A DNA stretch of 64,000 nucleotides from Chloroflexota bacterium (lineage in GTDB: Bacteria > Chloroflexota > UBA6077 > CF-72), in assembly GCA_019239775.1 (NCBI GenBank), contig JAFAZN010000135.1, forward strand, positions 1 to 64,000, in the 5' to 3' direction. Below are positions 57,413 through 64,000 of the stretch, one piece after another (within the stretch, counting starts at the first letter, position 1; each line of letters opens with the position of its first letter). The position numbers and the translations under genes are program-made. The notes beneath the pieces are model-generated. The model did not search any database and was not told where the DNA came from. It was given only the letters and a program-made list of their open reading frames with translations.

Positions 57413-59305
57413 TTATGCGGCGCCCTCGACGGCTTCGGCGAGTTCCGCCCACCGCGCGGTGAGATGCTGCACCTCGGCCAGTAGCCTGGAGTGCTCCACG
57501 GCGAGGGCGCCGAGGTCACCGTCGTAACTGGCGGGATCGCTCAGCGCGGCCTCGACGGTGCGAAGCCGTTCTTCAGCCTGGGTGACCGCACGCTCCGCCT
57601 CGCGCAGATCCGCGGCGAGTCGACGACGTGCGGCCGGGTCCGTTTCGGCTGGCGACGGGATGCGCGCCCGAGGCGGTGGTGATGCTTCTGGCGGCGCGGC
57701 AGCCGAGGCTTTGGCACGCTGGTAATCAGCATAGGTGCCGGGGTACACGCGGATGCCGCCGTCGGCCACCTCGATGACCTTCGTCGCCAACTGGTTCACC
57801 AGGTAGCGATCGTGCGTGGCCACGATGAGTGTGCCCGTATACGCCGAAAGCGTGTCCTCGAGACGTTCGCGGGTGGCGATGTCCAGGTGGTTCGTCGGCT
57901 CGTCCAGCAGCAGCAGGTTGTTTGGACGCAGGAGCAGCTTGGCCAGCGCGACCCGGCTGCGCTCGCCACCCGAAAGCGTGGCGACGGATTTGAACTGGTC
58001 GTCGCCACTGAACAGGAACCGGCCGAGCAGGTCGCGAACGGCCTGTATATCCCAGCTGGCGGGGGCGGCCTGGTAGACCTCGTCGAAGACGGTGTTAGCG
58101 GGATCCAGGTGCTCGGCCTGGTCCTGGGCGAAGTACGCCGGCCGCACACCGATGCCAAACGCCGCGGACCCTCGGGTTGGGCGGTCCTTTCCGGCCAGCA
58201 GCCGCAACAGCGTGGATTTCCCGGCGCCATTGGGTCCGATCAGCGCCACACGCTCGCCACGCTCCAATACGAGGTTGACCTCGTCCAGAACGATGCGTTC
58301 GCCATAGGCGCGCCGCACCCGGCCCAGGGTCACCACCTCGCGCCCAGACGGTGGGCAGGCGGGAAACGTGAACTTCACCACGCGATCGGCGCGCGGGGCC
58401 GTCACGCGTTGGGCTTCGAGCCGCGCGAGCATCTTCTCGCGGCTCTTGGCCATCGTCGCGCGGTTGCCTTCCTTGTACCGCCGGATGTACGCCTCAACGC
58501 GTTCGATTTCCTCCTGCTGGCGTTGGGCGATGTCCTGCTGCGCTTCGTCGCGGCGCGCGCGTTCAGCGCGATACGCCGAGTAGTTGCCCGGCGGGAAGGT
58601 CTCGATACCACCCTGGCGCAGCTCGAAGACGCGTTGGACCACCGCATCCAGGAAGTACCGATCGTGGCTCACGATAAGAAGGGTCTGGCGCGAGGCTTTC
58701 ACATAGTCTTCCAGCCATTCGGTCGCAGCCAGGTCCAGGTGATTGGTCGGCTCGTCCAGCAAGAGCACATCGGGACGACCGAGCAGCAGTCGAGCCAGGG
58801 CGATGCGCATTTGCCAGCCGCCGGAGAACTCTTGCGTTTGCCGCTTCCGATCCTCCTCGCTAAAGCCCAAACCGTTGAGGACGCGTCCAACTTCCGCTTC
58901 GATTGCATACCCGCCGCGCCGCTCGAACTCCTCCTGCAGGTTCGAGTGCTCGTGCACCAACGTGTCCACGTCACCCTGGCTAGCCGAGATTCGCTCCTCG
59001 AGTGTGCGCATGGAGTCTTCGAGGGCCAGCAGGTCGCTGACCGCCGACAGCACTTCATCGTGCAACGTGCGGCCCGCCGCGACGCCCGCGTCCTGCGCCA
59101 GGTAGCCCACGATCAGTCCCGACGGGACAAGCACACGCCCAGCATCGGCTTCCTCGAGGCCAGTGATAATTTTGAGCAGCGTCGACTTCCCCGCGCCATT
59201 GGGTGCCACCAGCGCGGCACGCTCGCCAGGCTTGATCGCCAACGTCGCGTCGTCAAGCACGCGCTGGCCGCCGTAGTCTTTCCGCAGATGCTCGATGCGC
59301 AGCAC
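57413..59305 (-). CDS. ABC-F family ATP-binding protein (Uup/YdiF type)
   Basis: This 630-residue protein has two ABC cassettes and no membrane part. Walker A is P-N-G-A-G-K-S-T in both halves (near 36 and 361), the signatures are F-S-G-G-W-Q-M-R and L-S-G-G-E-R-S-R, and Walker B is L-L-L-D-E-P-T-N-H-L-D in both. The linker is charged and helical, and the C-terminal region is a coiled coil (R-E-A-E-R-A-V-T-Q-A-E-E-R-L). ABC-F proteins act on the ribosome, in translation or antibiotic resistance. The start ATG 59305 is divergent from the next gene (18 bp). Confidence 0.94.
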   Translation of the reverse strand: MLRIEHLRKDYGGQRVLDDATLAIKPGERAALVAPNGAGKSTLLKIITGLEEADAGRVLVPSGLIVGYLAQDAGVAAGRTLHDEVLSAVSDLLALEDSMRTLEERISASQGDVDTLVHEHSNLQEEFERRGGYAIEAEVGRVLNGLGFSEEDRKRQTQEFSGGWQMRIALARLLLGRPDVLLLDEPTNHLDLAATEWLEDYVKASRQTLLIVSHDRYFLDAVVQRVFELRQGGIETFPPGNYSAYRAERARRDEAQQDIAQRQQEEIERVEAYIRRYKEGNRATMAKSREKMLARLEAQRVTAPRADRVVKFTFPACPPSGREVVTLGRVRRAYGERIVLDEVNLVLERGERVALIGPNGAGKSTLLRLLAGKDRPTRGSAAFGIGVRPAYFAQDQAEHLDPANTVFDEVYQAAPASWDIQAVRDLLGRFLFSGDDQFKSVATLSGGERSRVALAKLLLRPNNLLLLDEPTNHLDIATRERLEDTLSAYTGTLIVATHDRYLVNQLATKVIEVADGGIRVYPGTYADYQRAKASAAAPPEASPPPRARIPSPAETDPAARRRLAADLREAERAVTQAEERLRTVEAALSDPASYDGDLGALAVEHSRLLAEVQHLTARWAELAEAVEGAA

Positions 59306-59323
59306 AGCCGCGACATACTAACG

Positions 59324-59704
59324 GTGGGCTGCCGCACTCGGCACCTCACGTGGCTCGGTCTGCTTTGGGGATTACCCAACACCGTTATCGGCTTGGCCTT
59401 CGCCGCCTTCTCGCTGGCAGTACCACACCTGTGCGAAGGGTTGTTAGTGGCGCCGTCCAACCGTGGTCTGGCGGACTGGTTCCTGACTCGGCGCGGTTTT
59501 GGCGCGATCACGTTTGGACGGGTCGTGATCTCAGCAGTGCCCGTCACGCCGCGGCTGCTCGTGCACGAAAGCCACCATGCGCGCCAGTACGAAATCCTGG
59601 GACCGTTCTTCCTCCCGATCTATCTCACAATGCACGCCTGGCGTGGCTACGCCGACAATCCGCTGGAGCGCGAGGCTGAGGCATGTGGCGCGTCCGCGAG
59701 GTAA
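59324..59704 (+). CDS. Small membrane protein with HExxH-type motif
   Basis: This 126-residue protein has a hydrophobic N-terminal segment (W-L-G-L-L-W-G-L-P-N-T-V-I-G-L) and a second one later (G-P-F-F-L-P-I-Y-L). Between these is L-V-H-E-S-H-H-A-R-Q-Y-E-I-L, a pattern close to the zinc-protease H-E-x-x-H. The C-terminal D-N-P-L-E-R-E-A-E-A also resembles a family of small putative membrane metalloproteins. Without a known third ligand, activity is uncertain. The GTG at 59324 is used. It overlaps the next gene by 22 bp. Confidence 0.65.
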   Translation: MGCRTRHLTWLGLLWGLPNTVIGLAFAAFSLAVPHLCEGLLVAPSNRGLADWFLTRRGFGAITFGRVVISAVPVTPRLLVHESHHARQYEILGPFFLPIYLTMHAWRGYADNPLEREAEACGASAR

Positions 59705-60408
59705 CCGACCCGAACGACGCCGCCATTGCGGGCTTCGGCCGAATGCAGACGGCCGCGTACTTCGCGCCCGAGACGTTAATCCCGGCGAGCTACGTGCCGC
59801 GCATGCTCGAGGGTGAAACGGGTGCCCGACCCAACTTCCTGGTTGTGGCAGAAACCGACGACCACGTTGTGGGAGGAGCGTTGTTCCATTGGCTGGCCGA
59901 CGCGGGCAGTGGGTTCTCCAGTTTTTTGGGCGTGGAGCGTTCATGGCGTGGCAAGGGCGTCGCGCGGGCACTGCACCAGGAACGCTTCCGCATCCTGGAC
60001 CGCGCCGCGGGCGGCCACGCCGTTGGCGTGTTCATCGACGTGGTGAACCCGACCCGCCTGTCGATCGAAGACGTGGCGCGTGAACGCCAGGCCGGCAGCG
60101 ATCCGTGGGACCGCCGTCGCGCGTTCGAACGGCTCGGCTTCCGCCAGGTCGATATTCGGTACGAGCAGCCCGTCGGCGGACCGAATGGCGGGCCCGTCAC
60201 GATTCTCGATCTGCTGTACTGCCCGCACGAGCCGGCCGAGACGGTGGCGACGGCGTTGGTTGTGGCGACGATGCGGGCGTACTGGTCGCCCTGGCTCGGG
60301 CGTGATGCCGCGCGGCACGCTGGCACGCTTGAGTCGCGCGCAAACGGCGCCGCATGGTTGGCGCTGCTGTCGCCCGTGCCGCCGCGCACGACCGATCAGT
60401 CATACTAA
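59683..60408 (+). CDS. GNAT-family N-acetyltransferase
   Basis: This is a 241-residue protein. The acetyl-CoA pocket is S-F-L-G-V-E-R-S-W-R-G-K-G-V-A-R-A-L-H, a good motif A, and D-R-R-R-A-F-E-R-L-G-F-R is a normal motif B. An N-terminal strand V-R-E-V-T-D-P-N-D is typical. The C-terminal 60 residues are extra and carry no known motif. The acceptor is unknown. The ATG at 59683 overlaps the preceding gene; the DUF47 gene follows 15 bp after its stop. Confidence 0.88.
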   Translation: MWRVREVTDPNDAAIAGFGRMQTAAYFAPETLIPASYVPRMLEGETGARPNFLVVAETDDHVVGGALFHWLADAGSGFSSFLGVERSWRGKGVARALHQERFRILDRAAGGHAVGVFIDVVNPTRLSIEDVARERQAGSDPWDRRRAFERLGFRQVDIRYEQPVGGPNGGPVTILDLLYCPHEPAETVATALVVATMRAYWSPWLGRDAARHAGTLESRANGAAWLALLSPVPPRTTDQSY

Positions 60409-60423
60409 CGGCGGATTGAAGGA

Positions 60424-61065
60424 ATGCTTGCAAGATTACGCCTGATCCCTCAGGACGATCGCTTCTTCGACCTGTTCAATCGTGGCGCCGAAAACACCCT
60501 TGAAGGCGCGCGGCTCTTGCACGATCTGCTCAACAACTACGTTGATGTCGACCGCAAAGCGCGCCATTTGAAGGACATCGAGCACACCGGTGACGAGATT
60601 ACCCATGAAGTCTTCGGTGCGCTGCATCGCACGTTTGTTACGCCAATCGATCGAGAGGACATTTCAAACCTGGCTTCGTCGCTCGATGATGTGATCGACT
60701 GGATTGAGGAGGTTGGTCGACGCATTCGGCTGTACCGAATCGACAAGCCGACGGCGATTGCCTGTCAGTTCTCAAAAGTGATCCTGGAGCAAGCCGAGCA
60801 GATTGCCCGAGCTGTGCCGCTGCTCGAGCAGCGCAGCCAGTCGGATGTGCTGCAGCGTGCAACCCAGGAGATTCATCGGCTCGAAAACGAAGGCGACGAC
60901 CTGTTGGCCGATGCCATCGCCACGCTGTACGACGGCGTCACCGAGGTGCCGCAGTTGATCTACGCGATGCGCTGGAATGACCTCTATCAGCTGCTCGAGG
61001 ACACCACCGACAAGGCCGAGACGGTGGCGACAGTGCTGAACAACATCGCCCTCAAAAACGCTTGA
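60424..61065 (+). CDS. DUF47/PhoU-like Pit accessory protein
   Basis: This is a 213-residue all-helical protein of the PhoU-like DUF47 group. It has E-H-T-G-D-E-I-T-H-E-V and F-V-T-P-I-D-R-E-D-I, and L-A-S-S-L-D-D-V-I-D-W-I-E-E is the typical family core. The proteins regulate or assist the low-affinity phosphate transporter Pit. The next gene, pit, starts inside its stop codon (TTGA, 61062-61065), which supports co-translation. The start is ATG 60424. Confidence 0.93.
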   Translation: MLARLRLIPQDDRFFDLFNRGAENTLEGARLLHDLLNNYVDVDRKARHLKDIEHTGDEITHEVFGALHRTFVTPIDREDISNLASSLDDVIDWIEEVGRRIRLYRIDKPTAIACQFSKVILEQAEQIARAVPLLEQRSQSDVLQRATQEIHRLENEGDDLLADAIATLYDGVTEVPQLIYAMRWNDLYQLLEDTTDKAETVATVLNNIALKNA

Positions 61066-62078
61066 CATTGCCAACGCCGAGTGTGGAGCTGGCAGTTCTG
61101 CTGCTGATCCTCATCTTGGGCCTGACGTTCGACTTCATCAATGGCTTTCACGACACCGCCAATGCCATCGCGACGGTGGTGGCCACACGAGTGCTTTCGC
61201 CTGGCAGGGCCGTCCTCATGGCCGGCGTGCTGAACTTCGTCGGTGCCCTCTCAGGCACGGCCGTGGCGACCACCGTCGGCAAGGGCATCATCCCGCCGGA
61301 GCTGTCGACGCAAACGCTGGTCGTCTCAGCCCTCGTGGCGGCTATCGTGTGGAACCTGGTGACGTGGTATTTCGGCCTGCCGTCCAGTTCCAGCCACGCA
61401 CTGATCTTCAGCCTGACCGGCGCTGGTGTCGCCAGCGCGGGCTGGGGCGCGATCCAGTTCGAAGGGCTCGAGAAAACCTTTCAGGGACTGGTTTTTTCGC
61501 CCGTCCTGGGCTTTCTGGCCGCGTTTCTGGTGATGCTGCTGCTGCTCAACCTGTTCCAGCGCGCATTCCCGGCGACCGTTACGCGCATCTTCGGCCGTGC
61601 CCAACTGCTGTCCGCGGCGTATATGGCTTTCTCGCATGGCTCCAATGACGCCCAGAAGACGATGGGTGTGATGACCATGGCTCTGGCGAGCTATCTCCAC
61701 TGGGGCGGCACCGACTGGCAAGTCCCGCTGTGGATCATCGTCGGTGCGGCCATCGCCATGGGCCTGGGTACGTCGGTGGGCGGTTGGCGCATCATCCGCA
61801 CCATGGGCTTGCGGGTGGTCCAGTTGCGACCGATCCACGGCTTCGCGGCTGAAACCGCGGCCGCCACGGTGATCGAAGCGGCGAGTCGGCTCGGCATCCC
61901 GGTTTCGACGACGCATACGATTGGCTCCGCCATCATGGGTGTGGGGGCGACGCGGCGCCTCTCCGCGGTGCGCTGGGGCATCGCCGGCCAGATCGTGCTT
62001 GGCTGGGTGTTCACGATTCCGGCGTGCTTTTTGCTGGCGTGGCTGATTCGCAGCCTGTTGGGCCTGGCTGGAGCCTGA
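61062..62078 (+). CDS. pit: Inorganic phosphate transporter (PiT family)
   Basis: This 338-residue membrane protein has the two PiT signatures: D-F-I-N-G-F-H-D-T-A-N-A-I-A near the N-terminus and A-F-S-H-G-S-N-D-A-Q-K-T-M-G later. The second half shows V-S-T-T-H-T-I-G-S-A-I-M-G-V-G. There are about ten membrane helices. It imports phosphate with a metal-phosphate/H+ symport mechanism. The start is a TTG overlapping the DUF47 stop. The start is unusual, but the TTGA coupling makes it likely. Confidence 0.95.
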   Translation: MTLPTPSVELAVLLLILILGLTFDFINGFHDTANAIATVVATRVLSPGRAVLMAGVLNFVGALSGTAVATTVGKGIIPPELSTQTLVVSALVAAIVWNLVTWYFGLPSSSSHALIFSLTGAGVASAGWGAIQFEGLEKTFQGLVFSPVLGFLAAFLVMLLLLNLFQRAFPATVTRIFGRAQLLSAAYMAFSHGSNDAQKTMGVMTMALASYLHWGGTDWQVPLWIIVGAAIAMGLGTSVGGWRIIRTMGLRVVQLRPIHGFAAETAAATVIEAASRLGIPVSTTHTIGSAIMGVGATRRLSAVRWGIAGQIVLGWVFTIPACFLLAWLIRSLLGLAGA

Positions 62079-62083
62079 GTTCG

Positions 62084-63169
62084 ATGTCACCCCGTCCGCG
62101 CGAGTTCATCGCCCGACTCGACCCCTATGAATGGGAAGCCATGGCCAGCGACGTCGCCGCCGCGGCCGGCATCGCCGAGTCCGATGTGGTGCGCTTCGAC
62201 ACCAACACCTCCGCCTGGCCGCCAGTGGCCTGGGAACGGACGGTGCTGGACGTGGCGCGGCTTCCCGCCAACGAGTATCCACATCCTTCGAACGAGCCAC
62301 TGCGGTCCGCCCTGGCCACCCGCTTCAACGTGCCCTCTGACCACGTTGTTGTCACCTGCGGCGCAGATGAAGCGCTGTTCCTCTTGGCGAGTGCCTATCT
62401 CGGACCGAGTCGCGTCGCCGTGACGTCCGACCCGTGTTTCTCGATGTTCCGTGTGGTGACCGAGTCGGTTGGCGCCACGCTCCGCACCGTCCCGGTCGGC
62501 CTGGATTGGCGCCTCCCACTGGAGCCGCTACTCGCCGAGATTCGTCAACCAAACGTCAGTGTGGTATGGCTGTGCAGTCCTAACAACCCAACCGGTTTGA
62601 CGCTGAGTGAGGATTTCGTCCGGACGGTCTTGCGGTCTGTGCCCGACTCGCTCGTCGCCCTGGATGAAGCGTACGCCGAGATTGCCGGCCACTCACTGGC
62701 TGAAGTCGTGCTCCAGGAGCCGAACGGCGTGTTAGTGCGCACCTTCTCAAAGGGCTATGGACTCGCGGGCGCCAGAGTCGGCTACCTCGTTGCACATCGC
62801 GACGTGGCGCAAATCGTGGAGACCATCCGACTGCCGCAGAACATGACCGCCTTCGGCATCGCTGCCGCGTGCCGCGCGTTGGACGACCAGGAAGGCCTGC
62901 ACGAGCGCGTTGCGCAGATTGTCTCCGAACGTCAGCGTCTGAGCGGTGCGCTGTCCGCGCGCGGCTGGGACCTGTTGCCATCCGAAGGCAACTTCGTCCT
63001 GGGCAGCCCTCCGAACAACGCCGTGGACCTGGCGAACTGGCTGCAGGGTGCCGGGTTGATCGTGCGTTCGTATCCGTCGCACCCAAGGCTGAAGGACTGG
63101 CTGCGCATCGCCGTGCGGTCGCCCGAAGAGGACGACCGGCTGCTCAGCCGCCTGGACGCGTTTCGCTGA
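62084..63169 (+). CDS. Class I/II aminotransferase (histidinol-phosphate aminotransferase-like)
   Basis: This 361-residue PLP enzyme is of fold type I. Residues include R-F-D-T-N-T-S-A-W-P, N-E-Y-P-H-P-S-N, S-P-N-N-P-T-G-L, D-E-A-Y-A-E and the PLP Lys in T-F-S-K-G-Y-G-L-A-G-A-R-V-G-Y. The C-terminus carries the carboxylate Arg in L-R-I-A-V-R. It is close to HisC but lacks histidine genes nearby, so the substrate may be another amino acid such as an aromatic one. The ATG at 62084 is used, 5 bp after pit. The 3' end overlaps the convergent ftsH by 26 bp. Confidence 0.9.
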   Translation: MSPRPREFIARLDPYEWEAMASDVAAAAGIAESDVVRFDTNTSAWPPVAWERTVLDVARLPANEYPHPSNEPLRSALATRFNVPSDHVVVTCGADEALFLLASAYLGPSRVAVTSDPCFSMFRVVTESVGATLRTVPVGLDWRLPLEPLLAEIRQPNVSVVWLCSPNNPTGLTLSEDFVRTVLRSVPDSLVALDEAYAEIAGHSLAEVVLQEPNGVLVRTFSKGYGLAGARVGYLVAHRDVAQIVETIRLPQNMTAFGIAAACRALDDQEGLHERVAQIVSERQRLSGALSARGWDLLPSEGNFVLGSPPNNAVDLANWLQGAGLIVRSYPSHPRLKDWLRIAVRSPEEDDRLLSRLDAFR

Positions 63170-64000
63170 AGGCGGCCGCGGGCATCGCCGCCCGTGGCGA
63201 TTCATCGGTGCGCGCTGCTGGCGGCAGCTGCGTGACGCGCAGGATCTCCTGCTCGTCGAGCGTTTCGTGTTCGAGCAGTGCGTGCGCCAGCCGGTCGAGC
63301 GCGTCACGATGCTCGCCCAACAAACGCACGCCGTCGGCGTAGCACTCCTGGAGGATGCGTTCGATCTCGTCGTCGACGACCTGCGCCGTCGCCTCGCTAT
63401 AGGCCTTGCTCGAGCCACCGAACGGGTCGTTGCGCAAGAACGGATCTTCCCGCGCCGCCAGCGTGACCGGGCCCAACTTTTCGCTCATGCCCCAGCGCGT
63501 GACCATCTGGCGAGCGAGATCCGTCGCTTGCTGAATGTCGTTTTCGGCACCGGTGGTGCGGCCACCATAGACAACTTCCTCGGCCGCGCGACCGCCCATC
63601 GCGCCCACGATGCGCGCGCGCAGGTACTCCTCGCTGTAATTGTGCCGGTCATCTTCGGGCCGCTGATACGTCACCCCAAGCGCCTGGCCGCGCGGCATGA
63701 TCGTCACCCGATTCACCGGGTCGGCGCCCGGCACCAGCAGACCCAGGATGGTGTGGCCACCCTCGTGATAGGCGACGCGTTCGCGCTCCGCGGGGCTCAT
63801 CACCACGTTCCGTGCAGGCCCGAGGACAAGTTTTTCGAGCGCATCGAGAAAATCGGACTGATGCACCTTGTCCTCGTTGCGTCGGGCGGCCATCAGCGCA
63901 GCCTCATTCACCAGGTTGCGCAGGTCGGCACCGACCAGACCTGGTGTCGAGGCAGCCACGATCTTGAGATCGACGTCGGAAGCCAGCGGCACGCCGCGCG
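63144..64000 (-). CDS. ftsH: ATP-dependent zinc metalloprotease FtsH, C-terminal part (partial)
   Basis: The frame runs off the window at 64000. The visible 285 residues hold the end of the AAA+ lid (S-T-P-G-L-V-G-A-D-L-R-N-L-V-N-E-A-A-L) and the M41 peptidase domain. The zinc motif reads H-E-G-G-H (codons at 63753-63767) rather than the usual H-E-A-G-H. The third zinc ligand Asp lies in A-E-N-D-I-Q-Q-A-T. It degrades membrane and regulatory proteins. It is convergent with the aminotransferase gene and overlaps it by 26 bp. The N-terminal membrane anchor and ATPase sites lie outside the window. Confidence 0.95.
   Translation of the reverse strand, partial: RGVPLASDVDLKIVAASTPGLVGADLRNLVNEAALMAARRNEDKVHQSDFLDALEKLVLGPARNVVMSPAERERVAYHEGGHTILGLLVPGADPVNRVTIMPRGQALGVTYQRPEDDRHNYSEEYLRARIVGAMGGRAAEEVVYGGRTTGAENDIQQATDLARQMVTRWGMSEKLGPVTLAAREDPFLRNDPFGGSSKAYSEATAQVVDDEIERILQECYADGVRLLGEHRDALDRLAHALLEHETLDEQEILRVTQLPPAARTDESPRAAMPAAAFSETRPGG

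Noticed and set aside
57812-59323. Plus-strand frame opposite ABC-F, joined to the small membrane protein frame
   Set aside because: Only the last 126 codons (59324 on) look like a protein; the rest is the shadow of ABC-F.

Overview
The window is a GC-rich (roughly two-thirds G+C by eye), very densely coded bacterial chromosome segment. Genes often overlap by 4 bp (ATGA, GTGA or TTGA junctions) and start on GTG or TTG. The gene content suggests an uncultured Chloroflexota-like bacterium, with Actinobacteriota as the next possibility. This rests on menaquinone genes, a bacterial two-domain ALDH16-type dehydrogenase, NHL-repeat proteins, a UdgX, a DUF1453-like protein next to a NarL-type two-component system, flavin-dependent LLM oxidoreductases, and small glycine/serine repeat proteins. 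The lineage is an inference. I saw no rRNA, tRNA, CRISPR array, insertion sequence or prophage.

Layout. 1-2107: end of a response regulator, an AI-2E-family permease and small unknown proteins. 2100-9710 (minus): a purine/ureide catabolism cluster made of a purine-type deaminase, 5-hydroxyisourate hydrolase, allantoinase, a PucG-like aminotransferase whose PLP lysine is replaced by histidine, an NHL-repeat membrane protein and an orphan molybdenum hydroxylase large subunit. 9770-14806: an SDR, a gamma-glutamyltransferase-like enzyme, a class II aldolase, a secreted esterase, and a LexA/S24-like domain protein lacking its catalytic residues. 14852-18780: a PP2C phosphatase, then menB-menA-menE. 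18770-24180: PEBP and FAH enzymes, a DUF1453-like protein, a histidine kinase and response regulator, and a nitroreductase. 24180-29281: FtsK/SpoIIIE translocase, a PAS kinase-like protein without a phospho-acceptor His, and a secreted low-complexity repeat protein. 29448-35189: LysR, clpS coupled to an ALDH7-type dehydrogenase, a type I dehydroquinase with a degenerate shikimate-dehydrogenase-like tail, a nonapeptide-repeat small protein and a YbaK protein. 35312-39169: a coupled deoC-ogt-ALDH16 operon; the ALDH16 gene is frameshifted at a C6 run. 39252-47020: a short AceE-like E1, an amidohydrolase_2, and a GAF-GGDEF-EAL protein with a polytopic membrane partner. 47022-52634: TypA, PRPP synthetase, GNAT, and a GntR-Mop regulator translationally coupled to UdgX. 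52652-64000: a thioredoxin-domain DUF255 protein, hydrolase and LLM oxidoreductase, DUF6194, an LLM gene remnant, ABC-F, GNAT, a DUF47-Pit phosphate transport pair, a HisC-like aminotransferase and the C-terminal part of FtsH.

The most unusual feature is a set of four separate intergenic arrays (about 19341-19594, 23878-24074, 30429-30540, 34349-34670) of degenerate 15-20 bp tandem units. They share a GGAG(G)TGATG-like core, much of it complementary to the 3' tail of bacterial 16S rRNA. Each array starts a few tens of bases downstream of a stop codon and is read in that gene's orientation. No standard feature class explains them, and I consider them the best candidate for something undescribed here.
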